Shown one piece after another: positions 36,468 through 45,661 of a stretch of DNA of 64,000 nt. A program made the translations under genes and the position numbers. The first letter of the stretch is position 1, and each line of letters starts with the position of its first letter. Under the pieces are notes generated by a model, which was not told the DNA's origin, did not search any database, and saw only the letters and a list, made by a program, of their open reading frames with translations. Source of the DNA: Thermostichus vulcanus str. 'Rupite' (GTDB lineage Bacteria > Cyanobacteriota > Cyanobacteriia > Thermostichales > Thermostichaceae); NCBI RefSeq assembly GCF_022848905.1, contig NZ_JAFIRA010000001.1, forward strand, positions 1 to 64,000, in the 5' to 3' direction.

Positions 36468-37562
36468 ATGAAGATCTGGCATGCTCTTTACCAATCGAAA
36501 ACCGGCACAGGCACCCTTCAAGTGGTGCTGGACTTACAGGCATCGGCACAGGCAGCAGGCCACACGGTATCCATCCTCGCTAGAGATGCACAGGTGTTTG
36601 CAGAAGCCGGGGCAGAACGGTTTTTCACGGGCAACAAGCTTTGGGATTGGCTGCGGTTTGGGCAGCGAATCGCCCAAGATTCTCCTGATCTGGTGCATGT
36701 GCATGATCGCTATTGCTCCCTGCTGTTGCGAGGGATCCCGAATCGCCCCCCCAGTGTGCAAACCAACCACATTGCCTATACCACCCGTCGCCGCTTCACG
36801 CTTTTGGCAGATGTTGTGGTTGGGTGCTCTGAGGCGATGGATCGTCACCATGCTGAGTTTTTTAACCTGCCATCTCACCGTCGAGCCGTTATTCAAAATG
36901 GCATCACAGCCCGTTTGCCCGATCCAGAGCAGGTGGCCCAGTTGCGGCAATCTTTGCCAGGACAGGGAAAAAAGCTTTGCCTGACGGTTGCCCGACTGGA
37001 ACCGGAAAAAGGACACCGCTATTTGCTAGAGGCTATTGCTGGACTGGATCCCGCTCTGCGCAAAGAATGGCGGTTTGTAATGGCGGGTTCTGGCTCTCTG
37101 GAAAATGCTCTCCAGAAGCAAGCGCAGCAGTTGGGCTTGGACGCCGACGTGTTTTGGGTCGGCCACACGTCTCAGGTGCCGGAGTGGCTGGCTTTGGCTG
37201 AGGTGTTCGTCTTGCCTTCTCTCCTAGAAGGGTTGCCTCTTTCTCTTCTGGAAGCGATGGCGGCTGGGCTGGCTTGTTTGGCAACAGATGTGGGTGGTAC
37301 TGCTGAGGCCTTGCATCCGCAGCGAAATGGGTTGTTGATCCCGCCAGAAGATGTGCCTGCCCTACGGGAAGGGTTGACCCAACTGTTGGGAAATGCCCAA
37401 CTGCGCAGACAGCTTGGGCAAGCTGCTCATGCCGATTACCAGCGCCATTGGCGGTTTGAGCGCACTTGGCAACAGTACGAAGCTCTCTATCAGCGCTTGC
37501 ACTGCGCCGCCTTGCATTCCCCTACTCTCTCACCTGATTCTCTTACCCCGCGACTGCCATGA
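36468..37562 (+). CDS. Glycosyltransferase family 4
   Basis: A 364-residue GT-B-fold transferase beginning MKIWHALYQSKTGTGTLQVV. The donor-site half has LTVARLEPEKGHRYLLEAI, followed by FVLPSLLEGLPLSLLEAMAA with the E-x7-E motif. It adds a sugar to the growing repeat unit; donor and linkage are unknown. Its stop overlaps the start of the Wzc-like gene by 4 bases. Confidence 0.92.
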   Translation: MKIWHALYQSKTGTGTLQVVLDLQASAQAAGHTVSILARDAQVFAEAGAERFFTGNKLWDWLRFGQRIAQDSPDLVHVHDRYCSLLLRGIPNRPPSVQTNHIAYTTRRRFTLLADVVVGCSEAMDRHHAEFFNLPSHRRAVIQNGITARLPDPEQVAQLRQSLPGQGKKLCLTVARLEPEKGHRYLLEAIAGLDPALRKEWRFVMAGSGSLENALQKQAQQLGLDADVFWVGHTSQVPEWLALAEVFVLPSLLEGLPLSLLEAMAAGLACLATDVGGTAEALHPQRNGLLIPPEDVPALREGLTQLLGNAQLRRQLGQAAHADYQRHWRFERTWQQYEALYQRLHCAALHSPTLSPDSLTPRLP

Positions 37563-39715
37563 CTTTTGATTCCGCCTACGCTATGCCTGTGCGTCGTCCC
37601 CTGCCGGAACGGGTAATCCGTGCTTTCTTACCAGAATCTTGGTTGTTTCTGCTGGTTCTGATCGCCGTGTTGGGGCCGGCGGTGTACTGGATTCGGCGCA
37701 TCCCTCCCATTTACCAGGCCCATTCGGAATTGTTGATTGAGTCCCCGCGCAGTGTGGAGCGCTTGGTTTCAGGGGCGAATAACTCGGGGGTGAGTAACCT
37801 CGATACAGTTGGGGATCGGGTTAACCCGATCAACAACCAAATCGCCCTGATCCGTTCCACTCCCATTTTTGAAAAGGCTCTTGAGCAGGCAGGGCTGGAG
37901 CGGCAAGAGGTTCCCCAAGGGGCGCTCGGAGTGAAGCTGCTAGGGGGGACTGACCTAGTGGAAATCAGCTATTCCTCCACAGATCCAGAATTGCCACCGA
38001 AGGTTGTCGCTGCCATCACTGAGGTTTACATACAAGAAAACCTACGACTGAACCGAGAGAGAGCATCTCAGGCGCGGCGAGCCCTGGAACGCCAATTACC
38101 AGAGCTACAGGAGGATCTGCGCAAAGCCCAAGATGCGCTAGAAGCCTTCCAACAGGAAAATCGTTTTTTGGGCGGTGGTAATGAAACAGCGGATGTGGCT
38201 CGTACCCTGAATGACATGCGCCAGCGGGTGCAAGCGGCTCAGGTGGAGCTTTCTTCAACCGTACAGCGGATGGAAAGCCTGCAAAGTCAGCTTCCAGAGG
38301 ATCCCGATGCTGCATTACGGATTGTCGGTCTGAGTCGGGATCCCAACTTTCAAGCGTTGCGAGCAGATCTGGTCAAAGCAGAGACGGAATTGGCTCAGTT
38401 GCAATCCCGGTACACTGATCAAAATCCCCAGGTGCTCAGTGCTTTGGAAAAAAGAGAGCGCTTAGCCAATCTGCTTCGAGACTATTCCATACGGGCTTTG
38501 GGGGAGCAAGCCGGATCCGATCTGGCCATTCCGGATCCCGTTCAGCAGGGTTTGGTTGAGAAATGGTTTGAGCTTGGGGTAGAACGTGCGGCTCAAAATG
38601 CCCGCCTAGGTCAACTAAACAGCCAGTTTGCGGAGATTCAGAGCCGTTATGATGCGTTGCCTCAGTTGGTGAAAGAGCATACCCAGCTGCAACTGGCTTT
38701 GGATCGAGCCCGCCAGACCTACTTGATCTTCAGCGAAAACCTTGCCTCTAGCCGTATTCTCGAGCAACAAAGCTTGGGTAATGTGCGGGTGATTGAGCCC
38801 CCCAGTCAGCGAAGCGTTCCGATTGGCCCCAATCGCAAACCTCTTTATGCTGTGGCACTGGTTTTAGGCACTCTCACAGGACTGGGGGCAGTATGGGCTA
38901 AGGTCGCCACCAACAACAGGCTGTGTACTCTACCGGAGTTGCGAGATATTCTGCCGTTGCCTGTCCTCAGTGCGGTGCCCTGGGGGGGAGTTGAGAAGCT
39001 GGCGGCTAGTGCCGGAAGGGACAACCCTCTGCTGGATGGCTATCAAACTTTGCAAGCCCACATGCGTATGCTGCCTCGAGAAGTGCATACCATTGCCATT
39101 GCCAGTTGGTCTCGCCCCGAAGGGAGTGGGCTGGTGGCTGAAAACCTAGCCCTGCTGGAAGCGCAAATTCGTCGCCGAGTTTTGCTGGTACGGGCCAATA
39201 CCCATGAGATGGGATCCCCTCATTTGAGCCGTTTTGATGCCACTACTCTGGAGGAGCGAGATTTAAAAGATCCGGCAGAAGAGGAACGGCAATGGCGGGA
39301 GTGGCTACAAACTCAAACCGCAGAGAACCCCAATGGTTCTAAGACCGGTGCCGAATTACGCGGATTCGATGTGTTGACTTATCAAGTGGGGCTTTCCGTT
39401 TCTGCCTACAAAAAATGGTCAATGCTTTTGGATCGGTTGCGCAAGCGGTATGACTTGGTGATTTTGGATTGTCCACCCGTTTCCCAAGGCTCAGCCGCGA
39501 CGTTACTGGCTTCTTTGTGTGATGGAGTACTCTGGGTCGCAGCTCCGCGGCAATTGGGGCGAAGGGGAGCAGCAGCAGCAGCGGAAACCTTACGGACTTG
39601 GGATACCCGCCTACTGGGTCAAGTTGTGGTGGGAACAGGTGCTCATGCTGTTGTCAATGGACATCCTCGATTGGGCAAACCCAAAGCCCAAAGCCTATTG
39701 ACTGAGGGAGTTTAG
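37559..39715 (+). CDS. Wzc-like chain-length protein with degenerate kinase
   Basis: A 718-residue inner-membrane protein. First helix at about 27-44, Wzz-type domain with long coiled coils (about 160-270 and 340-400), second helix at about 430-447, then a cytoplasmic BY-kinase-like domain. In that domain the P-loop expected as PGEGKST reads RPEGSGL, lacking the lysine (39097-39150). The expected LLIDAD reads LLVRAN, and there is no C-terminal tyrosine cluster. Only the Walker-B-like VILDCPP remains. It should act in chain length and export scaffolding but not as a kinase. Confidence 0.9.
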   Translation: MTFDSAYAMPVRRPLPERVIRAFLPESWLFLLVLIAVLGPAVYWIRRIPPIYQAHSELLIESPRSVERLVSGANNSGVSNLDTVGDRVNPINNQIALIRSTPIFEKALEQAGLERQEVPQGALGVKLLGGTDLVEISYSSTDPELPPKVVAAITEVYIQENLRLNRERASQARRALERQLPELQEDLRKAQDALEAFQQENRFLGGGNETADVARTLNDMRQRVQAAQVELSSTVQRMESLQSQLPEDPDAALRIVGLSRDPNFQALRADLVKAETELAQLQSRYTDQNPQVLSALEKRERLANLLRDYSIRALGEQAGSDLAIPDPVQQGLVEKWFELGVERAAQNARLGQLNSQFAEIQSRYDALPQLVKEHTQLQLALDRARQTYLIFSENLASSRILEQQSLGNVRVIEPPSQRSVPIGPNRKPLYAVALVLGTLTGLGAVWAKVATNNRLCTLPELRDILPLPVLSAVPWGGVEKLAASAGRDNPLLDGYQTLQAHMRMLPREVHTIAIASWSRPEGSGLVAENLALLEAQIRRRVLLVRANTHEMGSPHLSRFDATTLEERDLKDPAEEERQWREWLQTQTAENPNGSKTGAELRGFDVLTYQVGLSVSAYKKWSMLLDRLRKRYDLVILDCPPVSQGSAATLLASLCDGVLWVAAPRQLGRRGAAAAAETLRTWDTRLLGQVVVGTGAHAVVNGHPRLGKPKAQSLLTEGV

Positions 39716-39720
39716 TAGCC

Positions 39721-41073
39721 ATGTTAAAGGCTCCCCTTCCCCAGTCTTTGAAGGCTGAGGCCGAGTGGCTTCCTGAGTTGTTCAGCCAGGGAATGCCTGA
39801 TCAACACGCCGAAAGCGTGATCTTTTGGACGATTGCTTTGGTGCCGCTTTGGTGGATTCTGGGCATTCAAATTATGGTTTACCCACTGGTGGGGGGATAT
39901 TTGCTGTTGCGCAGTTGGTATCGCCCACAGCCAGTTCCATTGTTGGTGGGATGGCACCTCTGGTGTGGTTACATCGTCGCCTGGCTGGTTTCGCTGCTGA
40001 TTAATTTGGCTTTAGGGGTAGCAGAGGTAGGTCGTAGCCTCACGGCTTTGGGAGCGATCTTGGGCGTTTGGGTGCTGACGGTGGCGGTTTGGTACGCTGT
40101 GCGTCGGTTGCGGGTTCGTTTTCAAGTGGTGGTCAGAGCGGCCTGCATTGTCGGTCTATGCCAGCTGATCGCGGTTGTGATCGGGGAAGGGTACTTACGC
40201 CTGACGGGATCCCTTTTGGAAACCCGCAGCCTTGTGACTATAGTGTGGCCTTCGATACCGGCTCGGGTTTTCTTTGAGGCACAGCTTTATGGCCTGGATC
40301 GAATCGCCTGGGAGGTGGATCCCGTTTTGGTGCCACGTCTGAAGTCATTTTACTATTGGTCTCCCCTAGCTGGGACGATGAGTTTGATTCTCAGTCAGAT
40401 TGCATTAACGGAGGAGAGTCGATTTTGGCGGTGGGTTGGACTCATCGGTGCAGTGCTAACGCTTCGGTTCTCAGCAGCTCGTATGGCTCAACTGGCTTTT
40501 GGGGCAGCAACTCTGATCAGTCTCTGGTTTGGCAGTCGCTGGGGACGTCGAATCATGAACTGGTTGGCGATTCCCCTGGCAGCAACTTCTCCATTTTTAA
40601 TTGGCGGCTTTACCTGGTATCTCTTCAATTATCGACGGGACTCCTTCACGCTACGTCAGGAGATGTATCGGGAGGCTTTTGAAGCCTTTCTGGATTCTCC
40701 TTTTTTTGGCTATGGGGCTCAAGGGCATTCCAGGATTACCCACCACCCGCTGGGATCCCACTCCCAGGTTCTTTCTTCTCTTTATCAAACTGGGGCGATT
40801 GGCTCCACTTTGCTTATTTTGGCTTGGCTGGCTATAGCTGTAGCGTTGGTGAATTGGGTATTAAAACATCCTCATTTATCACCCTGTTTGGGAGCTTGGG
40901 TTGGGCTTACGTTTGTCATGCTCACCGAGGAGTATCACGCTGCAAGTGTTACTGCTTTTACTCTATCGGCTTGGTTGGGTTGTGCCTGGAATTGGGGGGA
41001 GCAGGCTATTCGTCGTCAGTGGTTACCGCCATGGTGGCAAGAACCTCCTTTCCCATGGCAACAGCGCGTTTAA
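39721..41073 (+). CDS. O-antigen ligase/polymerase-like membrane protein (Wzy)
   Basis: A 450-residue protein with about 11 hydrophobic segments. A large loop carries the O-antigen ligase pattern FFGYGAQGHSRITHHPLGSH followed by SQVLSSLYQTGAIGSTLLIL. In this locus it is the natural candidate for the Wzy polymerase that joins repeat units in the periplasm. It starts 5 bases after the Wzc-like stop and is surely in the same operon. Confidence 0.88.
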   Translation: MLKAPLPQSLKAEAEWLPELFSQGMPDQHAESVIFWTIALVPLWWILGIQIMVYPLVGGYLLLRSWYRPQPVPLLVGWHLWCGYIVAWLVSLLINLALGVAEVGRSLTALGAILGVWVLTVAVWYAVRRLRVRFQVVVRAACIVGLCQLIAVVIGEGYLRLTGSLLETRSLVTIVWPSIPARVFFEAQLYGLDRIAWEVDPVLVPRLKSFYYWSPLAGTMSLILSQIALTEESRFWRWVGLIGAVLTLRFSAARMAQLAFGAATLISLWFGSRWGRRIMNWLAIPLAATSPFLIGGFTWYLFNYRRDSFTLRQEMYREAFEAFLDSPFFGYGAQGHSRITHHPLGSHSQVLSSLYQTGAIGSTLLILAWLAIAVALVNWVLKHPHLSPCLGAWVGLTFVMLTEEYHAASVTAFTLSAWLGCAWNWGEQAIRRQWLPPWWQEPPFPWQQRV

Positions 41074-41117
41074 AAGATACTCTTTTGGGCTTAATCTAAA
41101 ACTCAACGGGTGCTGTC

Positions 41118-42086
41118 ATGCTGAACCGTTTTCTTCGTAAATCTAGTTTCCTGAGTATTAAAGGGATGAGCATTGCAGTTGCCCTGATGACTGCGTCCAT
41201 TGTTTTTGCTTGCTCTGGTTCAATTACAGGAATATCAAGCAAGTTGTTTGTAAGAGTTGATCCATTTTATGGAGTAGAAGTGGGAAATGATGCCAACGTG
41301 TCTAGAATTATTTCTGTCTTACAGGATTTGAAGATCAGTACAGTTCGTCTCTGGGCTAATGTAAATTGGAATGAGCGCCGTGAACCTACTAGTGGTGTTT
41401 TTGATCGAGCCCGACAGTTAAAGCAAGCTGGATTCAGGGTCATTGTTCTATTCCAAAACCGTGAAGTTCCTTCCTCTACAACTGCGGTCAAATCTTATTT
41501 TGATTGGGTACAAACTCTGCCAGGCATTAGAGAGTCTATCGATATCTGGGAGATTCTCAATGAGTTGGAGGGTAGCAAGTATTGGTTAGGAACGGGTAGT
41601 CAGTATGTGCAGTTGGTGCTCAAGCCAGCCTGGGAATCATTACATGCTCATAGGGAGAAGGTTCTTGGAGGATCTTTCTCCGCTTGGCAGGAAACAGGTT
41701 GGAATACCAGTGTTACACAAGAGTACTTAGCAGCAGGGTATCTGAACTACGTAGACTATGCTGGCAGTCATCCTTATACCTTTACAGTTGAGCAGATGAA
41801 GCGGCACTTAAATGAAGTGAAGCAATTATACGGATCCAAGCCAATCATCATCACTGAATGGAACTTTTTGCCACAGGCTCGAGCTGATCACCGTAGGGAT
41901 TATCAGAAGTGGCGGCAGATGCTAGACGAGGTGCTGCCTTACGTAAAGGGGCAGGTCTTGACCGTTTGCTATTTCCGTCTACATCAGTTGCGTAGTGAGG
42001 GTGGCTGGCCTGGTTTGATCGATTACGAAAATCGTCCAGTTAATCCCTTCTATGAAATGTATCGTTCTTGGACTCGATCAGTTTAG
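41118..42086 (+). CDS. Lipoprotein glycoside hydrolase (TIM barrel)
   Basis: A 322-residue protein with a lipoprotein signal (GMSIAVALMTASIVFAC, lipobox VFAC). The mature part fits a clan-A glycosidase barrel: the acid/base is the Glu of WEILNELEG and the nucleophile the Glu of IIITEWNFLPQ, with GSHPYTF between. It probably trims or cuts the polysaccharide made here, as seen with hydrolases in other export loci. The exact GH family is not assigned. AT content rises sharply from this gene onward. Confidence 0.85.
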   Translation: MLNRFLRKSSFLSIKGMSIAVALMTASIVFACSGSITGISSKLFVRVDPFYGVEVGNDANVSRIISVLQDLKISTVRLWANVNWNERREPTSGVFDRARQLKQAGFRVIVLFQNREVPSSTTAVKSYFDWVQTLPGIRESIDIWEILNELEGSKYWLGTGSQYVQLVLKPAWESLHAHREKVLGGSFSAWQETGWNTSVTQEYLAAGYLNYVDYAGSHPYTFTVEQMKRHLNEVKQLYGSKPIIITEWNFLPQARADHRRDYQKWRQMLDEVLPYVKGQVLTVCYFRLHQLRSEGGWPGLIDYENRPVNPFYEMYRSWTRSV

Positions 42087-42127
42087 CTGCTTGACTTGTT
42101 CAACCTTTGCTTTCTCCCCTCAACCTT

Positions 42128-43078
42128 ATGAATCCCACTCCAACAGTAAGTGTCATTGTTCCTGCCTACAATGTGCAGCAGTATATCACTGAGGCTCTTC
42201 AGTCTCTTATTTGTCAGACCTGGCAGGACTTTGAAGTGTTGATTGTTAATGACGGTTCCACAGATAGCACTGCAGAGGTTGTAGAAACTTGGTGTCAAAG
42301 GGATCCCCGCTTCCATCTTCTATCAAAACCAAATGGGGGACTAGCTTCTGCTCGCAATTGGGGAATTCGTCACGCTCATGGTGAGTTAATTGCTCTACTG
42401 GATGCTGATGATCGCTATCTTCCCCAAAAGATAGCTAGCCATGTTGAGATATTGCAACGACATTTAGATGTTGGTGTTGTTTACAGCGCCTCGAAGGTGA
42501 TTCGGGACGATGGGCGTCCAACTTGGCTAACTCTAAGTGGTCGCCCAGTACATTCAGATCCTCTACTGGCCATGCTTTGTAAGAATTTTATCGGTCACGG
42601 CTCAAATGCAATATTTCGAAGAGAACTGTTTGATCAAATTGGAGGGTTTGATGAAAGCTTACGAAGCTGTGAAGATCTTGACTTTTGGATTAAAGTAGCA
42701 GAACAGGGATCCCATCGTTTTTACAGACATCCACAAGCTTTATGTGAATACCGAGTTCGACCCAGTGGATTATCATTCAATGTCAAAAAAATGCAGGAAT
42801 GTGGTGAACAAGTCTTACAAGCTGCTTTTAACCGTTCTAAAGAGAAGGTGGAGCCAATGATGCCTACAGCTTACGCTTTTTTCTATCGTCTCCTAGCTCG
42901 CTTGGCTTTGACAGCTCAAGAACCTGGGTTAGCCAAAGAGTATATTGCTAAGGCTATTGCTAGTGACAGATCCATTTTCTGGCGGGATCCCCGCTCATTG
43001 CTAACGTTAATTGCTGTTCGTTTGCAGTCTGTTTCACGCCCCTTGATTCAGTTTTCTTTGGATCCTCGTTCTTCCTAA
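42128..43078 (+). CDS. Glycosyltransferase family 2 (first)
   Basis: A 316-residue GT-A enzyme starting MNPTPTVSVIVPAYNVQQYI, with the nucleotide motif EVLIVNDGSTDSTAEV and the DxD-type motif IALLDADDRYLP. The acceptor region reads GGFDESLRSCEDLDFW. The C-terminal part has a positively charged helix pair. The ATG at 42128 is preferred over the upstream TTG at 42107. It adds one sugar of the repeat unit. Confidence 0.92.
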   Translation: MNPTPTVSVIVPAYNVQQYITEALQSLICQTWQDFEVLIVNDGSTDSTAEVVETWCQRDPRFHLLSKPNGGLASARNWGIRHAHGELIALLDADDRYLPQKIASHVEILQRHLDVGVVYSASKVIRDDGRPTWLTLSGRPVHSDPLLAMLCKNFIGHGSNAIFRRELFDQIGGFDESLRSCEDLDFWIKVAEQGSHRFYRHPQALCEYRVRPSGLSFNVKKMQECGEQVLQAAFNRSKEKVEPMMPTAYAFFYRLLARLALTAQEPGLAKEYIAKAIASDRSIFWRDPRSLLTLIAVRLQSVSRPLIQFSLDPRSS

Positions 43079-43128
43079 GTTTTCCAGCTTTGCCTGAAAA
43101 TAGTCATTATCTAAAAAAAAAAGCCTCT

Positions 43129-44637
43129 ATGACGACCCTTGAAGCATCACCTCCAGACAACTTGCGTTCTCGCCTTTTCAGTGGACTACGTTGGAAGGTG
43201 GGATCCCAAGTAATGCAGCAGTTATTAAATTTGGGTAGCGCAGTGGTGATGGCCCGTTTGCTTTCACCTGAGGATTTCGGTTTGCTGTCCATGGCAAGTG
43301 TATTCACAGGGATTGTTTATGTAGTATTAGATCTAGGACTGGGAGCAGCACTAGTTCAACGTAAAAACATAGAGCCACAGCATGTTTCTAGTATTTTTTG
43401 GATGAATGTAAGTGTAGGGCTTTGCCTTTCTCTCATGGGGATTGCCCTCTCCTGGCCAATTGCTATCTTCTACAAAACTCCAGCAGTGCAATGGGTTATT
43501 GCAGCCCTAGCTTGTTGCTTCTCAATTGCTGCATTGGGTAGTACTCAGGAAGCTCTGCTCACCAGAAAAATGCACTTTCGAGCACTAGAATTTCGTCGGA
43601 TGTTAAGCCATCTTGTGGGTATAATTACGGGCTTAATAATGGCATATTTAGGTTGGGGAGTCTGGAGCTTGGTGGGCCGTATTGTCATAACCAGTTTGTT
43701 AGGAACAGCGTTGCTTTGGTATATCTCAAGTTGGCGACCCACTTGGAAATTTCGTTGGGTAGATGTACGGGAGATGAGTGGCTTTAGCAACGATGTCTTA
43801 GGAGGAAACCTATTGGGATATGTGGGGCGGAATGCCGACAACCTCTTGATTGGAAGATTCCTGGGTGCTATTGAGCTAGGCTTCTATAGTATGGCTTACA
43901 ATTTGATGACAGCTCCGTTGGATCGGATTGCTCAGGTGTTAGCAGGAGTCCTGTTCCCGGCTCTATCTCGACAACAGGAGAATCTGAGTAAAGTCAAGCA
44001 GAGTTGGTTTAGAGCCAGCCAGTTGGTTGTAGCAGTGGTTATCCCCCTTGTTGTCGGACTCATCCTTTTGGCACCTGAATTGGTACAGGTATTCTATGGC
44101 GAAAAATGGCTGCCGGCAGTACCTATTTTGCAGATCTTAGCAGTACGAGCTTTGGTAGTCAGCTTGAAGGCCCTTGATGGAACGGTTTTAATGGCGATTG
44201 GTCAAACTCGCTTGCGACTCAACATGATTGCTCTGTCGGTAGGAGTAGCTGTTTTATCCTTCTTGATTGGGATCCCATTTGGTATTCGGGGTGTGGCTTT
44301 GAGTTTCACCAGCTTCACTTCTCTCATATCGATGATCGGCTTGTATCTGACTCTAAAGTGCGTCAATTCTAGCTTCGTTGCCTACTTCGGCAACTTAAGT
44401 GGAATCCTGTTTGCTACAGCTGGAATGACGGTTGGTGTCTTTACAATGAAGCTGATTTGGCTAGATTCTGCGGTCAATCTACTGATGACAGCTATTTTGC
44501 TGGGAGGAATTCTTTACTTGAGATTGTTGCAGCTGATGGCTCCAGACGTAATTCAGCAAGGGATTGGCATTTTGCCCAACCACTGGGCGAATAAGTTTTT
44601 GCGTTTTAGCACTCGTTCTAATTCACAGGTTCCTTAA
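43129..44637 (+). CDS. Polysaccharide flippase (Wzx-like)
   Basis: A 502-residue membrane protein with about 12-14 helices of the MOP/PST family. Typical pieces are GLRWKVGSQVMQQLLNLGSA at the start, VVMARLLSPEDFGLLSMASV and FLGAIELGFYSMAYNLMTAP. It should flip the lipid-linked repeat unit to the periplasm for the Wzy-like polymerase. The ATG at 43129 fits the family start; the open frame begins at 43090. Confidence 0.93.
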   Translation: MTTLEASPPDNLRSRLFSGLRWKVGSQVMQQLLNLGSAVVMARLLSPEDFGLLSMASVFTGIVYVVLDLGLGAALVQRKNIEPQHVSSIFWMNVSVGLCLSLMGIALSWPIAIFYKTPAVQWVIAALACCFSIAALGSTQEALLTRKMHFRALEFRRMLSHLVGIITGLIMAYLGWGVWSLVGRIVITSLLGTALLWYISSWRPTWKFRWVDVREMSGFSNDVLGGNLLGYVGRNADNLLIGRFLGAIELGFYSMAYNLMTAPLDRIAQVLAGVLFPALSRQQENLSKVKQSWFRASQLVVAVVIPLVVGLILLAPELVQVFYGEKWLPAVPILQILAVRALVVSLKALDGTVLMAIGQTRLRLNMIALSVGVAVLSFLIGIPFGIRGVALSFTSFTSLISMIGLYLTLKCVNSSFVAYFGNLSGILFATAGMTVGVFTMKLIWLDSAVNLLMTAILLGGILYLRLLQLMAPDVIQQGIGILPNHWANKFLRFSTRSNSQVP

Positions 44638-44680
44638 TCATTCTCTAATCACCCCCCTTTTTCTTAAGAGGAGACTCTAG

Positions 44681-45610
44681 ATGCAAGTGCAGAAAAGAAT
44701 ACCTTGGCCCTTAGTATCAGTGGTCATTCCCGTTTTTAATGGAGAGAAGATGTTACCAAGTCTGCTAGACTCTCTTAAAACATTAGAGTACCCAAGCGAC
44801 AGGCTTGAGATTCTTTTGATCGACAACAATTCGAAAGATGGAACAGCAAAATTGCTCCAAGAAAGTGGCCATCGGATTTTATTTGAGGCTGTACCAGGGT
44901 GTGGTACTGCTCGCAATCGAGGCATTCAAGAAGCACGAGGAGAATACATTGCTTGTACGGATGTAGATTGTGTGTTAGATCCACGGTGGATTCAAGATTT
45001 ACTGGAAGGTTTTACAAATCAGCAAATAGGTGCTGTTGCTGGCACAATAAAGCCTTATAGAATAGACCATCCAGTCATTCGATATGAAGCTTTGACCCTA
45101 CGTAGTCCCAGTCACTGTCCAGAACATCATCTGTTTCTGCCTACAGCCTGTACGGCGAACGTCATGTATAGGGCCGAAGTCTTTCAGCAAGTTGGTTTGT
45201 TACTGAATCAATCTGGCGGAGAGGAGGTGGATCTAAATTGGAGGATGCAAAGTCAAACGCCTTATCGAATTAATTTCTTGCAACAGGGTGGGATTGTCTA
45301 TCATCGCTACCGTGAAGATATAAGATCACTTTGCCGATCACAAAAATACAAAGCCCGTACATTGGTCGAATTACATCACCGATGGAATCTTAAAGTTCCA
45401 ACTGGAAGAAAGGAGTTATCAAGGTCAATTTTATCTTTGCTAGCTTTTTTACCACGTTGTTTCAGTCGTGTTTTTGAGTTGATCAAGTATAAGCCTATTA
45501 CTGTGGCATTTAGAGATAGTTTTCTGGAAGCTTGGCTAGATGTTTGTGTTCCTTGGACTCGCTATCTAGGAATTCGAGAGGGTTGGGCAAAATTACTGGA
45601 TTCATTATAG
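44681..45610 (+). CDS. Glycosyltransferase family 2 (second)
   Basis: A 309-residue GT-A enzyme, beginning around LVSVVIPVFNGEKMLPSLLD, with ILLIDNNSKDGTAKLL and the metal motif ACTDVDCVLDPRW. HRNRG-type motif GTARNRGIQEARGEY is present. The basic C-terminus may contact the membrane. AT-rich. Confidence 0.92.
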   Translation: MQVQKRIPWPLVSVVIPVFNGEKMLPSLLDSLKTLEYPSDRLEILLIDNNSKDGTAKLLQESGHRILFEAVPGCGTARNRGIQEARGEYIACTDVDCVLDPRWIQDLLEGFTNQQIGAVAGTIKPYRIDHPVIRYEALTLRSPSHCPEHHLFLPTACTANVMYRAEVFQQVGLLLNQSGGEEVDLNWRMQSQTPYRINFLQQGGIVYHRYREDIRSLCRSQKYKARTLVELHHRWNLKVPTGRKELSRSILSLLAFLPRCFSRVFELIKYKPITVAFRDSFLEAWLDVCVPWTRYLGIREGWAKLLDSL

Positions 45611-45661
45611 GCAAGTTCCCTAAATGGCAATCGCAATATCAAGGCTCCTAAGGTTTATTCC

